From Prillingera fragicola (Eukaryota > Basidiomycota > Tremellomycetes > Trichosporonales > Trichosporonaceae), in the NCBI GenBank assembly GCA_002335605.1, contig BEDY01000001.1:1984001-2048000 (forward strand): a DNA stretch of 64,000 nucleotides, read 5' to 3'. The notes beneath the pieces were generated by a model. It worked only from the letters and a program-made list of their open reading frames with translations. It was not told the DNA's origin and ran no database searches. Below are positions 13,298 to 24,891 of the stretch, piece after piece. The translations under genes were made by a program, and so were the position numbers. The stretch's first letter is position 1, and the number at the start of each line of letters is the position of its first letter.

Positions 13298-14349
13298 GTG
13301 CCGACTTGCTCGCGAAGCACGCATTTGTCCGACTGCGCTGCTTCTGTTTTTGGTCGCACGACGATCACACAATGTCGCCGAAATAGGCCATTGTTGTGAT
13401 TGCCACACTGCTCGAGACAACGCCCCACCACCCTGTATCCAATACGACTCCTTCCTACCAACATTCCCGCGACACGAACTCTCTCTCATGCCTTGCACAC
13501 TGAACTCGCCGGTTGCCAGATTTCTGGTCCTGCTGTGGCCAAACTGGCCGGTTCACACGGACAGATTAGGATTGGTTTGAAACGCACATCAAAGACGGGT
13601 GTATAATTAGAATGGTCCTTTCACCGCCTCGACCACAATAACAACAAGATGCGTCGTGCTCAAGCTAGTAGCCAGCTAGCAAGCAGGATACGACAGCAAA
13701 CACGCACACGCAAATAGAATGCGGCGGCGTACACATCACGGACATTAGTAGCCTTTCCTTGCATTGTATTTTTGCTTTTTGTAGTAGCAACACCATCCAT
13801 CACATGGCATGGTGTAGACGATTCATTGCTTTGATCACGTACCTCGTCAAAGTACTGTACCTCTCCCGTGGGTGGGACTCGTACCTCACTTTACCATGCC
13901 TGATATTCGCCCACTATAAAACACCAGCACAACAGGCGACACGTAGATGAACTCGGCAACAACGGCCACGGCGTGCCTGGGCGGGAAGCGAAGCTTTCGG
14001 TTCTGCTGTGTATGGGTTTGGGTGGATGCACAACAGGCAGGCGGCAAGTGCGGTCTAAACGCCATGACCGAATCTGCGTCAATGTTGTGGTCAGATGAGA
14101 GAATGAGAGGGTCTTGGTATGGGATATTGGATCCGCAGTCAGCTGTTGCTCACACGACCACATCTCACCACCTCATCTCTGTGTGGCACACCGGTTGGTG
14201 CTGCTGGGTTCCGAGTTTGATGCGGTATCATCTCTACATAAAGCTCTATTAATGACAGAGAGGCGGTTGGTGTCTGCCCCTTAGCGGACCTCTCGTTCGC
14301 CTCCCCGCTCTCTACTCCCCCTCTTCCTCCTCCGTATGCAAAATGTGGT
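13298..14349. other. Intergenic region between convergent genes
   Basis: 3' flanks of the small membrane protein gene and DBP8. The stretch 13600-14250 is relatively AT-rich. Overlapping open frames at 13122-13606 are out of frame with anything conserved. No gene or RNA supported. Confidence 0.55.
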
Positions 14350-16222
14350 CTAGTCGGCCCGGGCGGCGTCGCGGCGGGCACGCTTGATGGCCTTGGCCTT
14401 GTTGACAGCCTTGCGCTCGCCAAACGATGAATCGTGCATTTCCTGTAATGTCAGCCTCAACCACATCGCAAACCCAACGAAGGGAAGATGAACGACCACC
14501 TTCCCTGCTGCACTCACCATTGATGCCATCCTGCGCGCCAAAGCGACCTTGTTGAGATTCTCCAGCACAGTCTCCTCGTCCATCTCCAGCTCGGTGAGCG
14601 TAACCTTGACCTCGTCCTCGATCTCCTTGACGAGCTCGACGTCACGCTCAGTCACGACAGTGACCGCCACGCCACCACGGCCGGCACGCGCAGTACGACC
14701 GACACGGTGCACATAGTCGTCGGCGCGGCGGGGACAGTCCCAGTTCACAACCATGGCGACCTCGGGAATGTCGAGACCACGCGACCCGACGTCGGTCGTC
14801 ACGAGGACGGGAACGTGCTGGGCACGGAACTTTGCCAGCGACTCGAGGCGCTGGGGCTGCGTCAGGTGCGAGTGCAGCGGGACCGAGGGAATGTCGAGTT
14901 GGGTAAGGATGAGATGCAACAGCTGGGCAGTCGCGCAACGCTGTGTAAAGATGATTGTTGGGGGAATGGGAGGGCCGGCAGGCTCGGGCGTCTCGCTGCG
15001 ACCCCGCTTGTGGCCACGCTTGCCGCGTGACGGCTCCTTGGGTGGTGGACGAGGGGCGACGCGGAGGGCAGCGTCAATGTCCGAGGGTGGGTTGAGGAGG
15101 AGGTAGTAGAGGTAGGGGTCGCGGATTTGCGATGGGATAAAGAGGTACTTTTGCTTGAGCGCCTCGACGGTGAGGGTGCTGAGGGGTTAGTCCCATTCAC
15201 GGTTCCCGGGGGAGAACTTACTCTGAGGCAACGCGGTAGACGAACGGCTTCTGCTTTCCGGGCGCAGGAGGCTTGTTCGCGAGGTCCATAATAGCATCGC
15301 TAATGGTAGCGGTGAAGAGACAGGTTTGGCGGTTCTTGGGCATCTGCTCAAACAGATACGCAAGCTCGGGTGCGAACGTTGGCGTGAGCATCCTGTCCGC
15401 CTCGTCGAGCACGAGGGTGCGAACGCGGCTAAGTTTGCCGTGTCCGACGCCGTCTGACCTCAACAGGTCACAGAGACGTCCGGGAGTGGCGACGATGACG
15501 TGAGGGCGGCGCTCGAGCTCCTGTGCTTGCGCCAGCATGTCCATGCCGCCGACAATGGTTGCGGTAGTAAGGCCGAGAGGCTTGCCAATGGCGAGAAACT
15601 GCTCAGACAGCTGGTACGCCAGCTCACGAGTGGGAGTGAGAACCACGGTATTGATGCCAAAGGGGTCGCGCGCGAGCGACTCGAGGATAGGCAACGCAAA
15701 CGCCATGGTCTTTCCTGAACCAGTCTTGGCGCCGCCAATGCAGTCGCGACCGGCCAGGATGGACGGGACACACGCGACCTGAATCTCCGTGGGCTTCTTG
15801 ATGTTAAGAGTGGCAAGTGCCGAGATAATCGGCTGCGAGAGACCCAGCGAGGAAAAGGTTGCCGCGGCGGTGTCGACAGGAGCGGTCTCGTCAAAGGCAG
15901 ACACTGTCGCTGCTGAAGGAGTCTTGCCCTTGGCATCGGCGCGGGGAGGAAGTTTGACGCGCGATGTAGTCGCCACGGAGGTACGAGATACCACAGGGCG
16001 GGCGGGAGAGGGCGATCGCGAGCTGCTAGTAGCTGGCGCTTCGTCCTCTGAGCCGGATCCAGAGGCAGACCCAGAGTCGGAGCCATTGTCGCTGTCAGAC
16101 TCAGAGCCAGCCTCGTCGCTAGCCTCATGTGCTGCCTGTTGCTGGGCCAGCATTGCCTTCATAACCTCGTTCTGGTCGAGTACGCCCTCGCTCTTGCCCT
16201 TCTTCGTTGCTGCTGCCGGCAT
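14350..16222 (-). CDS. DBP8: DEAD-box ATP-dependent RNA helicase, Dbp8 type
   Basis: Nucleolar helicase needed for 18S rRNA processing and 40S assembly (human DDX49). Exons in gene order: 16222-15222, 15178-14518 and 14442-14350, 584 residues. After an acidic, Ser-rich N-terminal region of about 120 residues comes the Q motif [14 protein letters not shown]...KPTEIQ, motif [28 protein letters not shown], motif [10 protein letters not shown], motif III variant TAT, and the second RecA lobe with [14 protein letters not shown] and [12 protein letters not shown] charged insert ([14 protein letters not shown]) sits in lobe 2. The sequence [20 protein letters not shown] and [19 protein letters not shown] resemble Dbp8 closely. 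The last intron (14443-14517, 75 nt) lacks stops and is a multiple of three, so unspliced RNA stays open. Confidence 0.94.
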
Positions 16223-16437
16223 GGTTATTGGATATGAATAATGTTGAGAACAGTTGTTGTTGGCGGCGACAAAATTCTGGGCCAAGATCGCTGCGGGGCC
16301 CTTTTCTCGGGGGTCAGCACGTGGTCGTCACGTGGACCGGCACGCGTCACTGCCCGAGCGGTCTCCTCACACCTCGTCGACAAGCGATGCGTCGTCCGAC
16401 TACTCTTCCTTTATACCATCCCTTCTCATCCACCATC

Positions 16438-18472
16438 ATGAGCCCGGTAGCGACGGCTCCAGCAGAGCCACCACCTGGGCCAGCTCCCATCCCACCTGCC
16501 GACCTGGTTGCGTCTCTCCCAGCGCCTCTCCTCCGTCTCCTCATCCTCTTCAGTGCGCCCATCGCCGCGTTTCGCGCAGCACTGGAGGTATTATGCTGGA
16601 AACCAGAGCGTAGGGTGGAGAGCTACATGGTAGTGGGAGTATGGTGGAGCCTGTGTCTCGGATTTGGCTATGTCTTCGCCTGGCTCCTCCCGCCACTGCT
16701 GTTTGCGCCACTGCTGCCGCTGTCGCGTCTTCGTCTCGGCAAACGTATGTCGGTGCATCCCTCGCCAGGCAAGCCAGCCACCACAGAGTCTCTCCTGCAC
16801 ACTATTGGTGATCTGCACAAGATCCACGCTCTTTTGCCTCCAAGCCCAATCCCGAACGTCTCGGCCATCTACGCGCGCTTCCGGCAACTCGGCACGCGGC
16901 GCCTGGTGCGCGGACTGGTCGTCCTCTGGCTCGTGTGGATCGTCCTGGATCGCACACTCGGCAACAGCGTTCTGCTCGCACTTGTCGGGACTGCGATTCT
17001 GCTGCTCCCATCGCCACCTCTCGCCCAGGTCGTAAACCTGCTGTCCAAGAGCCTCGTCGTGCGCCGCGCCACTGCGCTGCTTTTCCTGATCGTATTTGGC
17101 TCCCCGCCCGACGCCAACTACAAGATTGGCTCGCCTCTTGGGTGGCTTCGCTTCAAGTGGGCGTACGCTCGTCGCCCCTCTGTCGCTCTCGCATTTAGCC
17201 CTCCTGTCAAGATTGGCGGTGACGACGACGCACCGGAGGACAAAGCTGGGAACCCGATTTACTTCCGTTTCGAGCTGCATGAGAACCAGCGCTGGTGGAT
17301 GGGTCTCGACTGGACGTCAGCTCTTCTGCCCCAGGAGCGCCCGAGCTGGTGCGACTCGCATCTCCTCCCAGTGTCTCCGCCTGTTGCCTTTCAGCTGCCC
17401 CCGCCTTCCTCCATCGACCTGCCAGCGCCGACCAAGACAGAGCCCCGCGCACAGATCCGCCGTACGGCGACATGGCGCTGGCTCGATGACGACTGGTCGG
17501 TCGTGCGCACCGGTCAAGGTGCTACGGTCCCTCCATCTACTGCGGTTGCGGTTACACCTATCCCCACTGCCGAGGACACTGACTCGGTAATTTCGACCGA
17601 CGACACAAAGAGGGGATCGCGACCATCGTCAGGCCTGTTTGGCACGTCACCCGAGGATGGCCACACACGTGCTCCCAGCATTGCGGAGCAGGCATTCGTG
17701 AAGGGTCTTGGTCGTCTCAAGACTATGCCTCTTGGTTCCGCATCGCTCACTTCACCGCTGTCGTCAACAGCTTCTCCAACAAAGCCCAGTCCCATCCGCG
17801 GCCGCACTGGCTCGGAGGCAAGCACGGACCACGCCACCGACGATGGTCACGCGGGCCCAGTGTCTACTAGTCCTATGATGGCACCCATGCCCGAGAGCGA
17901 TGAGGCGACCGACGCGGACGGTTGGGTGTATGGAGACAACAAGTGGGAGAACATGACTGCCCGTGGCGGTCTCGGCAAGGTGAGTCAACACTCAATGTGT
18001 AATAACATTGCTGACAACGTAGTTCACCCGCAGGAGGCGCTGGCAACGGCGTGCAGTTTGCACTGAAGCTGTTCACCGCATTGCCGAGCTTGCCCCGCTC
18101 CCTGGCTCGCTCGATGCCGAGGTCCTCGGCCGGCCGGCCATCGATGTCTCTGGTTCTGGTTCGGGTGCCGCTACTCCAACAGCAGCGGCCCACAGTATAA
18201 CCACAGGCTTTTCCACAAACCCAACCAATGGTTCTGCCGGTGTTGTGCGCTCCGTGTCTCTTGGTCTCAAGGGCGCACCCACAAACAGCATTGAAGGCCG
18301 CCGGTCTTTGGACACTGCTGCGCGCCCCGTCCGCAGCGATACTGGCAGCAGTACTGCCAGCGGTCCCACGAGCGTCATTCCTCCGCCTGCGCCTTCTGCC
18401 ACTGCTGGTCAGTCGCGCGACGATGCGTTGCGGCAACGTCTCAAGAAGGCAATGGGGAACATGGGCGCGTAG
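16438..18472 (+). CDS. Dysferlin-domain peroxin (Pex23/Pex24/Pex30 family)
   Basis: Integral ER/peroxisome membrane protein of the family that controls peroxisome number and ER contact sites. Exons 16438-17979 and 18023-18472, 663 residues. The N-terminal 250 residues hold several hydrophobic segments (about residues 25-45, 60-100, 150-200 and 210-225). The dysferlin fold follows in two parts: YFRFELHENQRWWMGLDWT and TWRWLDDDWSV, then, after a Ser/Thr/Pro-rich linker of about 110 residues, DGWVYGDNKWENM and, across the intron, KFTRRRRWQRRAV. The paired W-rich DysFN and DysFC motifs are diagnostic. The C-terminal 130 residues are Ser/Ala/Gly-rich and probably disordered, ending in a short basic helix. 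The member within the family (Pex30, Pex31 or Pex32) cannot be fixed. Confidence 0.9.
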
Positions 18473-19350
18473 ATGTAATGTATGCGTAGAGCTTCGCCAA
18501 TCTGGAAACTAACGGCAATCGGCTGGCCCACCGACTGACTCGAGCCGTCTTGGACGACACGCCCGCCGATCGTTCGGCCCACTATGTCACCATTCCTGGC
18601 ATCTCTGGGTGGCGGGGCGTGGAGGCATGTGTCCGGCATCCCGCACTGAGGGCCGCACGGACTCGCGGCTGTACTGGTTAGTTGTGGAGACCGGTGGCTT
18701 CACTTGTGGCTTCTTACTGAACATGTTTTCGTGATCTGCTTCTGCGCTTCTGCGCTCCATTTCTGACTTTGTGCCTCAAAGTGTGTCGAAGTTTGGCATG
18801 GGGTGTGGGCAAGAATCTTGTTCCCAGCTTGCATCAGCTTGGCGTGTCGCGAGCGGAACCCGCTCACAGTGGTTGCAGCAAGAAGGAGGTCCAAGCGCGC
18901 ACCCACAACCTCTACTCCCTCAGTTGTCCGGGCACCTCGGCCACCTGCAACCTCTGCTCACGTATGCGATCTCGCTCTGATACACATCGCACACATCATC
19001 CTTCCCCCGGCTGTCCACCGTGCACGTCATGCCCGCCATCGTTAACGTTGATTGTGGCGCTTATTGTTCCCTCGACCAGCCCATTCTTTCCACTGTACGG
19101 CCGTAAACTTCCCTGCTGGTGAAACACACCAAACACACTCCCTTCACTCCCTTCTCTCTTCTTTGCCTTCTGTCCAGGACGTCCAGGCAAGCACTTCTAT
19201 CCGGGCAAGCATGTGCTCTGGAAGTATAAGAGCTGCGCAGTCGTTGCTTTTCCCGCTTTTCTCTCACCCCCACTCACCTTTCCAACCCAAAGTGTCGATC
19301 ACTCCCCGCCCCACGCTCGCCACTACAGACGCGACCTGCCGATCCTTACC
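18473..19350. other. Intergenic region with C/T-rich promoter
   Basis: No gene. The part nearest the downstream start (about 19130-19320) is C/T-rich on the plus strand, the local pattern for promoters and leaders. Open frames at 18769-19122 are low-complexity. Confidence 0.55.
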
Positions 19351-19994
19351 ATGCTCCCCATCTTCTATATGCTTGCTGTGGCCACCTCTGCGTTGGCCAT
19401 CAGCCTCACCCCACGCGAGAACCCCATCCACGACGACCTCGTTCCGACTATTACGCCGCCGCCATCCTTTGACCCCAATGATCCAGTTTACGTCTACTTT
19501 CCCCAGCCCTATGATTGGTGTATGTTCTGTCGTAGTGATGAAGGAGTTCTAACGGACAGTCACAAAGGGGACAATGAACGTTGTCAACTGGCAGTGGGCC
19601 TACGACTACACACGGTCCTTTCGCGTTGTTCTGAGCAACAATGACACAACGCTGCTGGCCACTGACATTGTGCTCGATCCCAGTGGTGAGTCCTTCGCTT
19701 CAGCGGTAGGACTGATGAGTCCCAGTCCAGTCGTCCATGTACGGATTCTCAACCACAAACCCCCTCTACTCGGCCAACCCGGGTACGGGGTACTTCGTGT
19801 CAATCTTTGACGCCGTCAACGGCACGCGCTATGCCAAGTCGGAGGGCTTTGAGCTCAAGACGAACGGTGCTACACCGACCGTTCCCCCGCCTTACTCGCT
19901 GCCCATGACTACCGAAACCAGCGGGTCTGGTGTTAAGAGTGCAAGTGTCGGCGGTGTCATTGGAGCGGCCATGCTCGCTGTGTTGCTGCGTTGA
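19351..19994 (+). CDS. Kre9/Knh1-like GPI-type secreted protein, copy 1
   Basis: Small cell-surface protein of the Ser/Thr-rich GPI-anchored family with a Kre9/Knh1-like domain, linked in yeasts to beta-glucan assembly. Exons 19351-19519, 19560-19685 and 19726-19994, 187 residues. A signal peptide spans residues 1-17 (MLPIFYMLAVATSALA). The domain runs PQPYDWFTKGTMNVVNWQWAY, then FRVVLSNNDTTLLATDIVLDPS, GTGYFVSIFDAVNGTRYAKSEGFEL. The classic GTATGT donor at 19520 is the only one that keeps the frame. A spacer of Thr/Pro/Ser leads to a hydrophobic C-terminus (VGGVIGAAMLAVLLR), the form of a GPI signal. It is first of three related genes on one strand. Exact ligand or role is unknown. Confidence 0.82.
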
Positions 19995-21599
19995 GCTGTC
20001 TTTGTGTTTGTGTTTTTCGCATCTTTTACGACTCTGAATGTCTGAGCATATATTCAATTGCCCTCCTGTAGAGGCATTACTGTATTTTAACCTCGTCAGG
20101 GCATGCATGGTCATGACCATACGCTGCGTTGGGTGTAGGACGAGAAAGAACAATGGAAGGTTGTGCGGTGCTGGTCTTTTGTTTAGCTCAGTGGCCGAAC
20201 TTCGTGGTGAAGCCACAACCCTTTCGTCCATTGATCAGGTTAACTAGGAGCAACCTCAATTAACTCTGCCCCTTGTCGCTGTCTACAAAGACCACATCTA
20301 TACAGCAGGCGATGGTCACCGACTCGTTGCCAAGTACGCCCTCAAGTGCCTGTTGGGCCAGTGGCACGCAAGTTCCTGACCAGCAACTCACCGCCAAGTC
20401 CCTCCAGTTCGTCCAACATTACCTTCCATCACGTTGTGACATCAAGCGTTACCATGGTCTATGCATGTGCCTAGATATTCACATTTCCATGAAAGCAAAC
20501 GGTATGTTGAGGATAGCGACACAGACCGCCGAGCGCCCGCTGATCATCTGTGGGCGGCCTTGGCTCGCTGGTGACGGCCAGTGACGGCATGGATGGCAAA
20601 GGTACAGCAGTATGTCGGTATGTCAACGACACTGGCGCAGTAGAACTGGGACCCCTTGGGATCCTGGGAGAGAGCTGTACACTACTGCGTGCATGTGTGC
20701 TGCAGTACACTTGTTCAGCAGTTTAGAGAGCGCAGGTCCTGGGTGGCTATTTCGGCATCCACCAACCAGCCACATCACCAAATACGTCACTACTTACTAG
20801 TTTTTCCATTCAAACCTCCTCTGCTCACCAACGAACACCAACAATGCCGCGCGTGGGCATCAAACTAACTTCCTTATACGGTGGATGTTCAGGCTACATT
20901 AGTACATCCGCACCAAGGTCATGATGTAATTGTCAATCTTGGCGGCAAGCCCAGTTGGCGCGGAGCGACAAACCACGCAACTCATTCCGGTAGTGGCTCT
21001 TAGTGACCTTGGCCACGATTCTCGTAACCTGCATCGACATCCTCGGTCTCTCTGTCGGTCTTACTGGAACAGCTGGAATCGTCCCTAGGTCAGAGGATGG
21101 CGAGTCCAGAGCATCAATCGACCCGAACAGCATCCATCCTTGGCTTGATGGCTCCTAATGCCCCTCCTCTCTTGGTAACATTACGATCAATTAACCAAAG
21201 GATATGTCCAGGCACCACACAGCCTCGCCCAGGCTTGCAGCATACCGAGCGATGCACTCTGCTGCAGAAGCTGCAGACCAGCAGGGACATCAACCCGGCC
21301 TGCAAGAGCATTGGCCGTCCAGAGGTGTGCGACGCGTTTCATCCGATGGGGTTTCAACTCCAGGCACGGCGGTTGCGACGTTACCATGTCAGGTGGCAAT
21401 GTCATGTTCATGTTCGTTGCCCAGCCGCCGCGTCCAGCCTGCTCCCTCTCTCACTACTGCTGGAACTGAGCAGCGGTGTCTGCGTGTTCAAAGTAGAACA
21501 CGGGGTCCACGACTGGCTGGCCTCTTCTTTCTGCAATGTCATTTTCTTTACGACGTACACCTACTACCACTACCGTCGAGGAGCACAACGCCACACTCG
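19995..21599. other. Intergenic region, 1.6 kb
   Basis: Lies between copies 1 and 2 of the Kre9-like family. Open frames at 20038-21603 show no domain and no plausible introns. I saw no remnant of a fourth family copy. Nothing else recognised. Confidence 0.5.
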
Positions 21600-22759
21600 A
21601 TGAAGATCAAAGTCGAGCTCGGCGCGGCGCTCGTCTGCGCTGCGCTGGCCGTGGGCGCTCCCCTCCCAGATCCCCAGGACGCTGCCCCCTCCCTCGAGCC
21701 CAGTGACATCCCAACCCCAACGCCCACCCCAGTACCTCCCCCCTCTCCAGCGACCTCAGCCTCGGGCGGCCACTCAGAACACATGAAACCTGAACAAACC
21801 GCCTTTGCAGCCCCGAGCAGCAGCACAAGCACAAAGAAGGGCAAGAAGAAGACCTCCACCGAGCAACCCGAGGCGACCTCCACCGACGACGCCGAGGCGA
21901 CCGCAACAGTCACCGAGACCGAGATGGAACAACCAGACAGCGGCGCCGTTCAGACTACTGTCGTCGTGGTAGCCGACGGCGCAATACCCACGAGCGCGAG
22001 CCAGGCCAACTTGCCCGCCAAAGTCTCGTTCCCCAGTGCAGTCCAGTGGTGTAGGTCGCACGAGACGCCTGTGCCGCAGACCTGACGTGAGCAGGGGTAG
22101 ACCAAGCCCTCGGCGTTGTCGAGTGGGCGCCGGCACTGAACCAGACCTGCCTCATTCGCCTCAACAATGCCGACGAAAACTTGCTCGGCAGCCCGTACGA
22201 GCTCGCCAACCGCGTGCCGCCCGGGTGGGTCAGTATGGCGTTTGCAGTGGGATCGCCGTGAGTGTCCTTGCGAGATGGCTCCAGGGGGTGAGGAAGTGGG
22301 CGCCGCGGCCTTGCATACGACAGGGGAACGGGTGTCGCCGATTCCTGGCGAGTGTGGGCCGCTTCCTCGGTCACGCTCTCCTCCCGAGGCCCGAGAGTGT
22401 CCTCTAACCGCCGTCTGACATGCAGCACGACCATAGCTGACACACCAGTGCACGCCCCGGTACAGGCTACATTCTGTCCTTTCACGACGTTGAGAACGAT
22501 TCAAGTGAGTGCGCCCTGGCCATGCTGAATAAAAGTCTGACACGCAGTCCTCGCGGCCTCGGAGCCCTTTGAGATCAAGAAGGAGGGCAACCCCATCATC
22601 GCTCCAGCAGGCTACCCCATCCAGTCGTCTGTGCGGAATGACGACAATGCTGCCCAGTCCAACGCGGCTACACGACGACGGCGGCTGCTGGCACTGACCA
22701 CAATGTGGGCTGCCACTGCAGGGTTTGGCGTTCTTGGCGGTGCAATGGCGTTGTTGTGA
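21600..22759 (+). CDS. Kre9/Knh1-like GPI-type secreted protein, copy 2
   Basis: Second member of the local family. Exons 21600-22050, 22095-22257, 22449-22504 and 22548-22759, 293 residues. Signal peptide at residues 1-20 (VELGAALVCAALAVGAPLP). Unlike the other copies it has a long Pro/Ser/Thr/Lys-rich stretch of about 115 residues before the domain (TPTPTPVPPPSP; KKGKKKTSTEQPEAT). The domain reads SFPSAVQWWVDQALGVVEWAP, LIRLNNADENLLGSPYELANR, then PGTGYILSFHDVENDS and ILAASEPFEIKKEG. The third intron is long (191 nt); the acceptor at 22448 keeps the frame and gives ARPGTGYILSF, while an earlier AG at 22424 does not. The C-terminus has a basic patch (RRRR) then a hydrophobic run ending MALL; GPI or a plain membrane anchor are both possible. 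Confidence 0.75.
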
Positions 22760-23541
22760 GCCCAAGTGGTCTGAGACAAATGGCCAAAGCACCATTGCAG
22801 CGGCCCAAAACGTGAGACGTGAGACCGAGCAGGCGCAGTTTGATGGACTATACGGCATCGCAGACATGAACCATTGTATTTTCACCCCATCTTGCTACAC
22901 ACAGGGCGAGATGTTATAGACATAGTAGAAGTGCGCAGTAGTGTAAATTGTATTTCAGTACCTATTTGCCTGGGTTTGTAATGAACTCTATGCTCGTGTC
23001 GCCGGAATATGGCAGGCGCGGGCTTTGGACGTGTCGAGCGAGCACGAGTGCAGGGTGAGCCGGCCGGGAAGGCAAAAGGGAATACGACGACGGCACGAGG
23101 GCAGAGAAGGGAGGGAGGATTGTTGTTTTTTGGCTCTGACCCCAACGCGTCCATGGGATGGGCTCTTTCGCGACGCCTCCAAGGCTTTGGGTTCGGTGTC
23201 AGCCATCTTGTTGGGATAGCTGCTATCGATGCATGTCAACAAGGCAGCATTGAAGCTAGCAGCTGAGAGTGTGTGTGTCTGTATGATGCATGGGGTGTGC
23301 AGAAGTGAACAGCACGATGTGTGCCAGGGGGAGGGTGCTCCCCCCCGCATTGTCCCGTCGTTGAAACGCCTCCCGGGGGTGGTGGGGGGTGTTTCCCTGT
23401 ATTATTGTTGCCGATGTCGAGCCCTGCACCGCTCTGATCTCCTTGTCATTCTCTCATTCTCACTCCTCTCATCCTCTCTCTCTCTCACACTCTCACACAG
23501 TCTCTACTCTTACATACCCCTTAATAACAAACACAGCCGCA
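22760..23541. other. Intergenic region with pyrimidine-rich leader
   Basis: No gene seen. The last 100 bases (about 23440-23515) form a C/T-rich tract with repeated TCTC and CACTCTCACAC units, a promoter-leader pattern ahead of copy 3. Open frames at 22988-23350 are not supported. Confidence 0.55.
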
Positions 23542-24304
23542 ATGCTCGTCAAAGCTCTCCTCGCCGCCGCCGTCGCCCCCCTCTTTGTTGCCGCACAGCT
23601 CAAGGTCACCTACCCTTCGTCCTCGACCTGGTGTGCGTATTCTGATAGGTCATGGTCAGCATCATAAACTAAACTCCCACAGGGGTCAACGACTCGGTCA
23701 ACAAGGTCGCTTGGTCCGGCAAGCCCGACACTGCCCCCGACTTTACCGTCTTCCTTGCCAACAAGAACGTCCAGCTCCTCTCCGGTGACCAGGCCCTCTC
23801 GGCTGTTAGTGAGTAGCAACAACAGGGCCAACAGGGCACGACATCGCACGCACCACCGGAACCCCAGAGCTGACATCGCTCTAGCCCCCGCGTTCATGAC
23901 CTCGCTTGAGATCCCCCAGTGAGTTGCCTGTATTCCACAACAAACACACACTGACCGACTAAGGGCGCACTTCAACCCCGGCACTGGCTACTACATCAAG
24001 CTGTCCCACACGGTCTTGGGCAGTGAGTTCCCACGACTGCCCGGCGGTAAACGCTAACGAGACAGCTGTCTTCGCCCAGTCGGACGAGTTTGAGATCAAG
24101 CCTCTCGGCGCAACCTACGCAGCCGAGACCCCCGTGGCCACGGCCACTGCCTCGGCCTCGGGCTCGCTTGGTGTTGCCAACTCGACCGACGGCGCCGCCG
24201 CCTCGGCTTCGTCGACCGCCGCCGGCAGCGCTGGTGTCGCCAACGTTGCCAACCTCCCCATTGCTGCCGCTGCCGCCGCTGCCGCCGTCTACGTTATGGC
24301 TTAA
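23542..24304 (+). CDS. Kre9/Knh1-like GPI-type secreted protein, copy 3
   Basis: Third member of the local family. Exons 23542-23632, 23683-23808, 23885-23918, 23964-24022 and 24066-24304, 182 residues. Signal peptide at residues 1-19 (LLAAAVAPLFVAAQ). The domain is KVTYPSSSTWWVNDSVNKVAW, FTVFLANKNVQLLSGDQALSAV, TPAFMTSLEIP, then HFNPGTGYYIKLSHTVLG and VFAQSDEFEIKPLG. The rest is an Ala/Ser/Thr-rich stalk and a hydrophobic C-terminal tail (LPIAAAAAAAAVYVMA), a typical GPI signal. The first intron falls one base after the same Trp codon as in copies 1 and 2, which supports shared ancestry. Function is inferred only from the family: wall-linked or matrix protein. Confidence 0.82.
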
Positions 24305-24891
24305 ATGATACGCTAATCCTGGCTATCTCGAGTGAGATGTGGTGTTGTTTGCCTGCTGCTACGGGTGGGCAGCGCACGCGAGTGGAGGGAGGTAGTGTTA
24401 GTTTACGGACATTCGATGCATAATACTAGGCTGAGCTGTAGTAGGCGAGCTGTTGCACTGAGACTGGCAGCATGCATGAGAGAGCAGTTGTTGACGTGCG
24501 ACTTGCAGGGGTTGCCGGCTTGTTAAACCGAAGAGGGGTTATTGGGCTTTCATCTGTACTACTTCAGCCGGACAGATGAATTCAGGTCGATTATGTCGTA
24601 GCTGCACAGATTGTGATGCTTGCGAGTGTGACAGCCCGTGAGGGAGCGATGCTGAGCCGAAGGGAGACAACGTTGTGCAGAGCGGCGCCGGCAGTGAGGA
24701 GGGTGCAGCTGGTGTGATGACAAGTGTGGGACGGTTAAACTGGACAACCCTGTCGAGCCTGTAGTTGGTAGCATCATCGCTTAATCCACCGTTCTCATCG
24801 TCACGCCACCCACTTCTGCTTCTCCTGCTCTCTACTCTGCTATTCACCTAGCCACTAGCACATCATCCACTGCTCACCGCGTGCACACCCC
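24305..24891. other. Intergenic region
   Basis: 3' flank of copy 3 and promoter of the CTLH gene. No gene, repeat or RNA recognised. Confidence 0.55.

Noticed and set aside
21204..21599. N-terminal extension of copy 2 of the Kre9-like genes
   Set aside because: The continuous frame reads upstream, but the ATG at 21600 opens a clear signal peptide; the upstream part has no protein-like features.
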